Positions 1-5,017 of a stretch of 5,017 nt of DNA are shown one piece after another. The notes beneath the pieces were generated by a model that had not been told where the DNA came from, ran no database searches, and saw only the letters and a list, made by a program, of their open reading frames with translations. The stretch lies in contig PUOZ01000291.1 of assembly GCA_003553165.1 (NCBI GenBank), forward strand, positions 1-5,017, given 5' to 3'. The number at the start of each line of letters is the position of its first letter. Positions within the stretch are counted from its first letter, which is position 1. Position numbers and translations under genes: made by a program. The DNA is from Thioalkalivibrio sp. (GTDB lineage Bacteria > Pseudomonadota > Gammaproteobacteria > Ectothiorhodospirales > Ectothiorhodospiraceae).

Positions 1-156
1 GCTCCCATGTGAACGGGTTACCGTTGGCCGCACGGGGCCCACGGTGTCAGGATAGCCTCAGTGGCGGTCCTCCCGGGGTGCTGATCTGGGATCAGCGGGT
101 AGTTGAGCATGGATAAGACCCTCGAGTCTGGATTTGGCCCCGCTACCAAATGACTT
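1..156. other. Unassigned structured region upstream of first terminator
   Basis: No gene or RNA family was recognised here. One forward frame is open from the left edge to a TAA at 114-116 (about 37 codons), but its translation resembles no protein I know and its third-position GC is lower than in the genes downstream, so it may be a chance frame. Small perfect hairpins are visible: AACGG/CCGTT (12-16 with 21-25), CTGATC/GATCAG (81-86 with 90-95) and AGAC/GTCT (116-119 with 126-129). CGGGGCC (33-39) is complementary to GGCCCCG at 136-142 and at 159-165. The segment ends in GGCCCCGCTACCA, like a tRNA acceptor end, 8 nt before the first terminator. It could be the 3' part of a small RNA, a decayed tRNA locus or the untranslated tail of an upstream gene. 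No convincing promoter was seen. Confidence 0.35.
109..153 (+). CDS. Possible 14-codon ORF next to terminator 1 (doubtful)
   Basis: An ATG at 109 opens a 14-codon frame, MDKTLESGFGPATK, that stops with TGA at 151-153, three bases before the stem of the first terminator. A ribosome stopping there would cover part of the terminator stem, which is the geometry of a leader peptide. No good Shine-Dalgarno precedes the ATG (only GAG close to it), and the peptide has no run of one amino acid as in classical attenuators. Such a short frame can easily occur by chance. It is recorded because of its position only. Confidence 0.12.
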   Translation: MDKTLESGFGPATK

Positions 157-180
157 AAGGCCCCGATTGGGGCCTTTATT
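157..180 (+). terminator. Intrinsic terminator 1 (upstream of rimP)
   Basis: A perfect 8-bp stem, AAGGCCCC (157-164) and GGGGCCTT (169-176), has a GATT loop. It is followed by a moderately T-rich tail (TATTGTT). This is a textbook Rho-independent terminator on the forward strand. The reverse strand has a poorer T tract, so forward action is favoured. It would end whatever transcript enters from the left, or attenuate read-through into rimP. Confidence 0.85.
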
Positions 181-260
181 GTTAGGTTCGCTGTGGATCG
201 TGTCCGCAGGCCGGGAGGCGCAGTTCTGGTGGCCGCCGATACGGCCGTGGGTCGTGATCT
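181..260 (+). other. Spacer between the two leader terminators
   Basis: These 80 nt lie between two intrinsic terminators. No coding signal or RNA family is recognised. A hairpin is possible between GGCCG (231-235) and CGGCC (242-246), loop CCGATA. GCCGCC within 232-237 is also complementary to GGCGGC at 263-268, inside the 5' arm and loop of terminator 2. No convincing sigma-70 promoter (TTGACA/TATAAT with 16-18 nt spacing) is visible, although a start site here would explain why a second terminator follows so soon. Confidence 0.4.
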
Positions 261-284
261 GGGGCGGCGGTTCGCCCCTTTTTT
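261..284 (+). terminator. Intrinsic terminator 2 in the rimP leader
   Basis: The stem GGGGCG (261-266) with CGCCCC (273-278) can be extended by a G-U pair and is followed at once by six T (279-284). This GC-rich stem and uninterrupted T run make a strong intrinsic terminator. It lies only 63 nt upstream of the rimP ATG, in the operon's own direction. It therefore looks like a leader attenuator or insulator rather than the end of a gene. The only long frame crossing it starts at a TTG at 134 and does not look like real coding sequence. Confidence 0.8.
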
Positions 285-294
285 GTTGCCGCCC
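262..294 (+). promoter_or_regulatory. Candidate antiterminator hairpin competing with terminator 2
   Basis: GGGCGGC (262-268) is perfectly complementary to GCCGCCC (288-294). Two G-U pairs (269-270 with 286-287) extend it to 9 bp. It uses the 5' arm of terminator 2 and places the T tract in the loop, so the two structures exclude each other. This is the layout of an attenuator. Regulation is inferred: GC-rich leaders often offer alternative pairings, and no ligand, protein site or leader peptide was identified that would choose between the forms. Confidence 0.35.
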
Positions 295-338
295 GGAATT
301 TTCGATGGTGGCTGGCCGGGTCCTCGTGGCCGGCGCGT

Positions 339-342
339 GGAG
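339..342 (+). promoter_or_regulatory. Ribosome binding site of rimP
   Basis: GGAG sits 4 nt before the ATG at 347, which is a short spacing. An in-frame ATG at 305, with GGAA 6 nt before it, is the alternative start and would add 14 residues (MVAGRVLVAGAWSG) not seen in known RimP proteins. Family alignment decides for 347. Confidence 0.55.
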
Positions 343-346
343 TGGG

Positions 347-817
347 ATGTCGTTGGATAAGTCCGATCAGATTAGTGCGATGCTCGAGCCGGCGGTGCGG
401 GCACTCGGTTTTGAGTTGTGGGGCGTGGAACACCACTCGGGTTCGACCCCGGTGCTGCTGCGCGTCTACATCGACCACCCCGACGGTATCACCGTGGACG
501 ACTGTAGCGCGGTCAGTGACCAGGTCAGCGCCGTGCTCGATGTCGAGGAGCCCATCCGGGGCGAATATACCCTGGAGGTTTCCAGCCCGGGCATCGATAG
601 GCCGCTGTTCACGCCCGCGCAATACCGCCAGTACGTCGGCGGCGATGTGAAGGTGCGGTTGGCCTGGTCTGAACATGGCCGTCGCAACTTTCGGGGGCGT
701 CTGCTCTCGGTGTCCGATAGCGGGATCGAGGTGGAGGTCGACGGGGCCGCTTACGCGTTGCCGTTTGGCGCCATTGCCAGGGCCCGGCTGCTGGAGCCGA
801 CCGAACCCAGTCGTTGA
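347..817 (+). CDS. rimP: Ribosome maturation factor RimP
   Basis: RimP binds the maturing 30S ribosomal subunit in the cytoplasm and is needed for efficient late assembly, including maturation of 16S rRNA and the head region. The predicted protein has 156 residues, close to the usual length of about 150. Family motifs are clear: ALGFEL (19-24), YIDHPDGITVDDC (41-53), VSAVLDVEEPI (60-70) and LEVSSPGIDRPLF (76-88). An SH3-like C-terminal domain follows (about 90-152). The frame stays open back to 134, but the ATG at 347 gives MSLDKSDQISAMLEPAV, which aligns with the E. coli start with one residue difference before ALGFEL. The longer form would cross terminator 2. The gene ends 44 nt before nusA and is probably co-transcribed with it. 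It looks intact. Identity rests on motif recognition and operon position and is secure; only the start carries some doubt. Confidence 0.96.
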   Translation: MSLDKSDQISAMLEPAVRALGFELWGVEHHSGSTPVLLRVYIDHPDGITVDDCSAVSDQVSAVLDVEEPIRGEYTLEVSSPGIDRPLFTPAQYRQYVGGDVKVRLAWSEHGRRNFRGRLLSVSDSGIEVEVDGAAYALPFGAIARARLLEPTEPSR

Positions 818-848
818 TCAACCATCGGTGGCAGCCCGCCGAAGTCGT

Positions 849-855
849 GGAGAGG
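849..855 (+). promoter_or_regulatory. Ribosome binding site of nusA
   Basis: GGAGAGG ends 6 nt before the nusA ATG at 862. It is a good Shine-Dalgarno in the short rimP-nusA gap and supports independent initiation at nusA. Confidence 0.75.
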
Positions 856-861
856 CATTGA

Positions 862-2358
862 ATGAACAAGGAGATCCTGCTGGTCGTCGACGCCGTTTCG
901 AACGAAAAGGGTGTGGACAAGGGCGTCATCTTCGGGGCGCTGGAATCGGCGCTGGCCATGGCGACGCGCAAGCGCCACGGTGGCAAGATGGACGTGCGGG
1001 TGAAGATCGACCGGAATTCCGGGGATTACGAGGCCTTCCGGCGCTGGACCGTGCTGGACGACGACGATCCCGAGTTCGAGTCGCCCGACCACCAGATCCT
1101 GCTTTCCTACGCGCGTCAGAAGAATCCCGACATCGAGATCGGCGACGTGATCGAGGAGCCGGTGCCGGCGGTGGACTTCGGTCGCATCGCCGCCCAGACG
1201 GCGAAGCAGGTGATCGTTCAGAAGGTGCGTGAGGCGGAGCGCGCGAAGGTCATCGAGGAATATCAGTCCCGGGTCGGCGGGCTGGTCATGGGCATCGTGA
1301 AGCGTACCGATCGCAATGGCGTATACCTGGATCTGGGCGCCAATGCCGAGGCCCTGATCCCGCGGGAGCACATGATTCCCCGTGAATCCGTGCGCAACAA
1401 CGACCGCTTGCGTGGCTACCTGCGTGAGATCCGGCCGGAGGCGCGTGGTCCGCAGCTCTTCGTCAGCCGCACGGCGCCTGAATTCCTGATCGAGCTGTTC
1501 AAGTTGGAAGTGCCCGAGGTGGGGCAGAACATCATCGAGATCATGGGTGCGGCGCGCGATCCCGGCATGCGCGCGAAGATTGCCGTGCGCTCCAACGATC
1601 CGAGGCTGGATCCCGTCGGGGCCTGTGTGGGCATGCGTGGCTCCCGCGTCCAGTCGGTTTCCAACGAGCTGGCCGGCGAGCGCATCGACATCATCGTCTG
1701 GAACGAGAACCCGGCCCAGTTCGTGATCAACGCGATGTCACCCGCCGAGGTCCTGTCGATCGTGGTCGACGAGGAAAAGCAGAGCATGGATATCGCGGTG
1801 GCCGAGGACAAGCTTTCCCTGGCGATCGGACGCGGGGGGCAGAACATCCGGCTCGCGTCCCAGCTCACGGGCTGGGAGCTGAATGTAATGACCGAGGCGC
1901 AGGCCGCGGAAAAGAGCGACGCCGAGGCCCAGCAGGTCCAGCAGCAGTTCATGGACTCGCTGGACGTCGACGAGGAAGTCGCGGCAATCCTGGTGCAGGA
2001 GGGGTTCACCACCCTCGACGAGGTGGCCTATGTCGATGAAGAGGAACTCCTGGCCATCGAGGAGTTCGATGCCGATATGGTCGCGGAACTTCGCTCGCGG
2101 GCAAGCGACGCACTGTTGACTCGGGCGATCGCCGCCGAGGAACAGCTCGAGGGTGCGCAGCCCGCCGATGACCTGGTCGGCATGGATGGCATGACCCATG
2201 CGCTGGCCAACAAGCTGGCGGCCCACGGCATCTGCAGCATGGAAGACCTGGCCGAACAGGCCGTGGACGACGTGGTGGAGGCGACCGGAATCGATTCCGA
2301 GAAGGCCGCCGAACTGATCATGACGGCCCGGGCACCCTGGTTCGCAGCGGACGCTTGA
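862..2358 (+). CDS. nusA: Transcription termination/antitermination factor NusA
   Basis: NusA binds RNA polymerase and the nascent RNA. It promotes hairpin pausing and intrinsic termination, and takes part in antitermination complexes such as the one on rRNA operons. The 498-residue protein is almost the length of E. coli NusA (495). Visible parts in order: N-terminal RNAP-binding domain (1 to about 130, starting MNKEILLVVDAVSNEKG); S1 domain (about 137-200, with LDLGANAEALIPREHMIPRE); KH1 with GMRG at 257-260; KH2 with GRGG at 323-326; two helix-hairpin-helix acidic repeats (about 365-415 and 438-490). The two C-terminal repeats are typical of the gammaproteobacterial form, which uses them to contact the RNAP alpha C-terminal domain and N protein. 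The N-terminal domain has a very acidic stretch (LDDDDPEFESPD, 65-76). The start is fixed by the family N-terminus and a good Shine-Dalgarno. In E. coli NusA controls its own operon through leader terminators, relevant to the structures upstream of rimP here. Confidence 0.98.
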   Translation: MNKEILLVVDAVSNEKGVDKGVIFGALESALAMATRKRHGGKMDVRVKIDRNSGDYEAFRRWTVLDDDDPEFESPDHQILLSYARQKNPDIEIGDVIEEPVPAVDFGRIAAQTAKQVIVQKVREAERAKVIEEYQSRVGGLVMGIVKRTDRNGVYLDLGANAEALIPREHMIPRESVRNNDRLRGYLREIRPEARGPQLFVSRTAPEFLIELFKLEVPEVGQNIIEIMGAARDPGMRAKIAVRSNDPRLDPVGACVGMRGSRVQSVSNELAGERIDIIVWNENPAQFVINAMSPAEVLSIVVDEEKQSMDIAVAEDKLSLAIGRGGQNIRLASQLTGWELNVMTEAQAAEKSDAEAQQVQQQFMDSLDVDEEVAAILVQEGFTTLDEVAYVDEEELLAIEEFDADMVAELRSRASDALLTRAIAAEEQLEGAQPADDLVGMDGMTHALANKLAAHGICSMEDLAEQAVDDVVEATGIDSEKAAELIMTARAPWFAADA

Positions 2359-2363
2359 ATGCG

Positions 2364-2387
2364 GCGCATTGGCCGTGGCCATGACGC
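2364..2387 (+). other. Small imperfect hairpin in the nusA-infB gap
   Basis: GCG-CAT-GGC (from 2364) can pair with GCC-ATG-CGC (to 2387) around a CGTG loop, with one bulged base on each side (T2370 and A2384). No T tract follows, so it is not an intrinsic terminator. It begins 5 nt after the nusA stop and ends 25 nt before the infB Shine-Dalgarno. It could be a processing or stability element, or chance. Confidence 0.25.
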
Positions 2388-2412
2388 GGTGTGCAAGCGG
2401 TTAGAATTGGAT

Positions 2413-2419
2413 AGGAGGT
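2413..2419 (+). promoter_or_regulatory. Strong ribosome binding site of infB
   Basis: AGGAGGT is a full-length match to the anti-Shine-Dalgarno of 16S rRNA and lies 7 nt before the ATG at 2427. It is the best ribosome binding site in the window and fixes the start of full-length IF2. Confidence 0.9.
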
Positions 2420-2426
2420 AGGCGCA

Positions 2427-5017
2427 ATGTCGCAGATGACAGTACAGCAATTCGCGGAATCGGTGGGTACGCCGGTGGACCGTCTCATTGGTCAGCTGAA
2501 GGAGGCGGGCGTTGAGGTGGCGGGCCCGGCTGCCGAGGTGACCGATGCGCAGAAGCTGCGCCTCCTCGAGCACCTGCGCCAGGCTCATGGCGGCGGTGAC
2601 GCAAGCGAGGCCGGCCGCATGACGCTGAAGCGCCGCGCCACCACGCAGACCCTGAAAGTCACCGCGGGCCAGGGCCGGACCAAGACCGTGAACGTGGAGG
2701 TGCGCAAGCGGCGGCAGATCGTGCGCAAGGCTCCCGAACCCGAAGCGGCCCCAGAGCCGGTGACCGCTCGTGCCGAGCCCTTGCCGGAGGCGCCGCCGGC
2801 GCCGGCGCCCGAGCTTCCGTCTCCGACGCCGGAAGCGGCGCCTGAGGAGAAGGCGCCCGAGCCCGTGGTCGAGCCCATTGCGGCGCCAGAGCCTGAGGTC
2901 CCTGAACCTGAGCCGGTCGTTGCGGAAACTGCCGCAGAGCCCTCCGAAGAGCCGCCTGCAAAGGCCGAACCGAAGAAAAAGGCCAAACCCCTCAGTCGGA
3001 CCGAGCAGCTGGCACGTCAGGTCGAAGTCGAGCGTGATGCGATGCGCCGCGCGGTGGAGCTGCGCCAGCAGGAGCAGGAGGAGCGCAAGCAGCGCCAGGA
3101 AACCAAGCAAAGGGAGGAGGCCGAGGCCTTGTTGGCCAAGGCTGAGGAAAAGGCGCGCCTGGAGCGCAAGGAAGAGGCCCAGCGGCTTCTGGCCGAAAAA
3201 GAGGCCAAGGCACGCGTGGACGCACCCGCCAAGGTCGCCGAGCCTGCCCGCAAGAAGGGCCGTCGTGGCGTCCGCGAAGGCGAGGGCGGGCGCAAGGAAC
3301 TGCACGTGGCGGGCGAGCGTCGCGGGAAGCGCGAGAAGGGCAAGAGTCGGGTTGCGCAGACTGCCGCCGCTGCGGCAGTGGCCAGCAAGCATGGCTTCGA
3401 ACGCCCGACCGCACCGGTGGTGCGCGAGGTTGAGATTCCCGAGACCATTACCGTCGGTGAACTGGCTCAGGCCATGGCCATCAAGGCGCCGCAGCTGATC
3501 AAGGCTTTGATGGGCATGGGCGTGATGGCGACCATCAACCAGAGCATCGACCAGGACACGGCCGTGCTGGTCGTCGAGGAAATGGGCCACAGGGCAGTTG
3601 CGGCACAGGCCCGGAGCATCGAGGACGAGATCACCGTCGACATTCACCAGACTGGCGAGGCCAAGCCGCGTCCGCCGGTGGTGACGGTGATGGGCCACGT
3701 CGATCATGGCAAGACCTCGCTGCTCGACTACATCCGCAAGGCCAAGGTCGCTTCCGGGGAAGCCGGCGGCATTACCCAGCACATCGGTGCCTACCATGTG
3801 CCCAACTCCAAGGACGGGATCACCTTCCTCGATACCCCCGGTCACGCCGCCTTCACGGCGATGCGTGCGCGTGGTGCGAAGGCCACCGATATCGTGATCC
3901 TGGTGGTGGCCGCCGACGACGGCGTGATGCCCCAGACGATCGAGGCGGTCGAACATGCCAGGGCCGGTGGCGTGCCGCTGGTCGTTGCGGTGAACAAGAT
4001 CGACAAGCCCGCTGCCGACCCGGAGCGGGTGATGAACGAGCTCTCCCAGCGCGGGGTGATGCCCGAGGCCTGGGGCGGCGACACGCAGTTCGTTCCCGTG
4101 TCCGCGCTGACTGGCCAGGGCATCGACGAACTGCTGGAGGCGGTAGGCCTGCAGGCCGAAGTGATGGAACTCAAGGTGCCGGATCAGGGCGCTGCACGCG
4201 GCGTGGTGATCGAGTCCCGCCTGGACAAGGGTCGGGGGCCGGTGGCGACAGTGCTGGTACAGGCCGGGCGTCTGAAGCATGGCGACATCATGCTCAGCGG
4301 TCAGGAATACGGTCGGGTGCGGGCGATGTTCGATGATACCGGCGCCCCGGTGAAGTCCGTGGGTCCATCGATGCCGGTCGAGGTCCTTGGTCTCTCCGGC
4401 GTACCCAATGCCGGCGACGAGGTCCTCGTGGTTGCGGACGAGAAGACCGCGCGCGACGTGGCGGCCCATCGCGAGACCCGTCAGCGCGAGCACAAGCTCG
4501 CCGCCCAGCAGGCCTCCAAGCTCGAAAACATCTTCAACCAGATGCAGGACGGACAGATTGCCACGGTCAACATCCTGTTGAAGACCGACGTGCAGGGTTC
4601 GGCGGAGGCGCTGCGCGATGCGCTGATCAAGCTCTCCACCGACGAAGTGCGGGTCAAGGTCGTGTCCACGGGCGTGGGCGGGATCTCGGAATCGGACATC
4701 AACCTGGCGATGGCCAGCCAGGCGATCATCATCGCCTTCAACGTCCGCGCCGATGCCGGCGCCCGGCGACTCGCTGCCGATAATGAAATCGACCTGCGCT
4801 ATTACTCGGTCATCTACGAGGCGATCGAGGACGTGAAGCAGGCGCTGACCGGCCTGCTGTCCCCGGAGATGCGCGAGGAGATCGTCGGTCTTGCTCAGGT
4901 GCGCGATGTCTTCAAGGCCTCGGGCTTTGGCGCTGTTGCGGGCTGCCTGGTGATCGAGGGCACCGTCAAGCGCGGGAATCCGATCCGCGTGCTGCGTGAC
5001 AACGTGGTCATTTACGA
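2427..5017 (+). CDS. infB: Translation initiation factor IF2 (3' end beyond window)
   Basis: IF2 is the GTPase that brings fMet-tRNA to the 30S subunit and promotes 50S joining. The frame is open for 863 codons to the window edge, ending in NVVIY. By comparison with E. coli IF2 (890 residues) about 52 residues are missing, giving a full length near 915. Order of parts: IF2_N domain (1 to about 50) with the conserved segment [22 protein letters not shown] nearby, a Pro/Glu/Ala-rich linker (about 102-182), a charged probable coiled coil (193-265), a basic Gly/Arg/Lys stretch (about 274-308), a second IF2_N-type domain (about 335-385) and the G domain. G motifs are all present: GHVDHGKT 423-430, [10 protein letters not shown] from 447, DTPGH 469-473, NKID 523-526, SAL 559-561. 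The G domain is followed by domain II and the IF2-specific C-terminal domains ([37 protein letters not shown]). The start follows a perfect Shine-Dalgarno 68 nt after nusA. The gene appears intact. Confidence 0.98.
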   Translation, partial: MSQMTVQQFAESVGTPVDRLIGQLKEAGVEVAGPAAEVTDAQKLRLLEHLRQAHGGGDASEAGRMTLKRRATTQTLKVTAGQGRTKTVNVEVRKRRQIVRKAPEPEAAPEPVTARAEPLPEAPPAPAPELPSPTPEAAPEEKAPEPVVEPIAAPEPEVPEPEPVVAETAAEPSEEPPAKAEPKKKAKPLSRTEQLARQVEVERDAMRRAVELRQQEQEERKQRQETKQREEAEALLAKAEEKARLERKEEAQRLLAEKEAKARVDAPAKVAEPARKKGRRGVREGEGGRKELHVAGERRGKREKGKSRVAQTAAAAAVASKHGFERPTAPVVREVEIPETITVGELAQAMAIKAPQLIKALMGMGVMATINQSIDQDTAVLVVEEMGHRAVAAQARSIEDEITVDIHQTGEAKPRPPVVTVMGHVDHGKTSLLDYIRKAKVASGEAGGITQHIGAYHVPNSKDGITFLDTPGHAAFTAMRARGAKATDIVILVVAADDGVMPQTIEAVEHARAGGVPLVVAVNKIDKPAADPERVMNELSQRGVMPEAWGGDTQFVPVSALTGQGIDELLEAVGLQAEVMELKVPDQGAARGVVIESRLDKGRGPVATVLVQAGRLKHGDIMLSGQEYGRVRAMFDDTGAPVKSVGPSMPVEVLGLSGVPNAGDEVLVVADEKTARDVAAHRETRQREHKLAAQQASKLENIFNQMQDGQIATVNILLKTDVQGSAEALRDALIKLSTDEVRVKVVSTGVGGISESDINLAMASQAIIIAFNVRADAGARRLAADNEIDLRYYSVIYEAIEDVKQALTGLLSPEMREEIVGLAQVRDVFKASGFGAVAGCLVIEGTVKRGNPIRVLRDNVVIY
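3116..3131 (+). promoter_or_regulatory. Candidate internal start site in infB
   Basis: Inside the coiled-coil region, GGAGG (3116-3120, within the purine-rich AGGGAGGAGG from 3111) lies 8 nt before an in-frame TTG at 3129 (codon 235). The spacing is good for initiation. E. coli infB makes shorter IF2 forms from internal in-frame starts, at about codons 158 and 165. Here the product would start in the coiled coil and keep the second IF2_N-type domain and all G and C-terminal domains. GAG-GAG glutamate pairs create such motifs by chance, and TTG is a weak start. Confidence 0.25.
3360..3379 (+). repeat. Perfect 8-bp inverted repeat inside infB
   Basis: ACTGCCGC (3360-3367) and GCGGCAGT (3372-3379) form a perfect stem with a CGCT loop. 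They encode the alanine-rich stretch TAAAAAV (312-318), just before the second conserved IF2 N-terminal domain. There is no T tract. It is probably a by-product of repeated alanine codons in a GC-rich gene. Confidence 0.5.

Noticed and set aside
72..148. Functional tRNA gene
   Set aside because: Acceptor-like ends and a D-arm-like hairpin exist, but the first two acceptor pairs are mismatched, the anticodon stem does not pair around the CAT at 108-110, and the T stem and loop are absent. It is kept only as a possible relic in the findings.
134..346. N-terminal extension of RimP from TTG 134 (71 extra residues)
   Set aside because: The extra sequence crosses terminator 2 and part of terminator 1, resembles no RimP, and lacks a ribosome binding site. 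Family alignment starts at the ATG at 347.
751..1371. Reverse-strand frames opposite rimP and nusA
   Set aside because: They are antisense to well-conserved coding sequence and have no ribosome binding site or recognisable domain.
2359..2426. Terminator or promoter between nusA and infB
   Set aside because: The hairpin here has no T tract, and I see no convincing -35/-10 pair. The gap is short and ends in the infB ribosome binding site.
2770..3498. Forward 242-codon frame within infB, rich in Arg and Pro
   Set aside because: It is an overlapping shadow frame in the low-complexity linker and coiled-coil region of infB. The composition is typical of the shifted frame of Glu/Ala/Pro codons.
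2028..4493. Very long reverse-strand open frame (821 codons) opposite nusA and infB
   Set aside because: It runs antisense to two highly conserved genes whose proteins are recognised along their whole length. Its translation is Leu/Arg/His/Gly-rich low complexity, as expected from a GC-rich shadow frame. No Shine-Dalgarno or promoter supports it.
1..5017. Mobile element, CRISPR array, toxin-antitoxin or other novel system
   Set aside because: There are no transposase, integrase, repeat-spacer pattern or unexplained intact gene. All coding space after 347 belongs to a conserved housekeeping operon.

Overview
The window carries the 5' part of the conserved translation and transcription operon rimP-nusA-infB, read left to right. 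RimP (347-817) and NusA (862-2358) are complete. Initiation factor IF2 (infB, 2427 onward) runs off the right edge after 863 codons, with roughly 50 residues missing. No stop-and-terminator structure separates the three genes. The gaps are 44 and 68 nt and each gene has its own Shine-Dalgarno sequence, so one transcript is expected. The order matches the well-known gammaproteobacterial nusA-infB operon (in E. coli: metY-rimP-nusA-infB-rbfA-truB).

The proteins match remembered E. coli sequences closely (NusA starts MNKEIL, IF2 has [15 protein letters not shown], RimP has VSSPGIDRPLF). Together with the GC-rich, C/G-ending codons, this suggests a GC-rich gammaproteobacterium. A purple-sulphur or haloalkaliphilic lineage of the Chromatiales type would fit, but the genus cannot be fixed from this window.

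The first 346 bases contain no gene I can identify. They hold two intrinsic terminators in tandem (157-180 and 261-284), both upstream of rimP, plus sequences able to form competing hairpins. Upstream of the first terminator lies structured, unassigned sequence. Its 3' end resembles a tRNA acceptor end (GGCCCCGCTACCA, 136-148), at the place where several relatives keep an initiator tRNA gene, but it does not fold as a tRNA.

Functionally, RimP matures the 30S subunit, NusA controls pausing, termination and antitermination by RNA polymerase, and IF2 delivers initiator tRNA to the 30S subunit. In E. coli this operon is known to respond to NusA level and to cold through its leader terminators, so the leader is the most interesting part of the window. 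The coding genes look ordinary and intact. I found no mobile element, CRISPR array or novel protein system.
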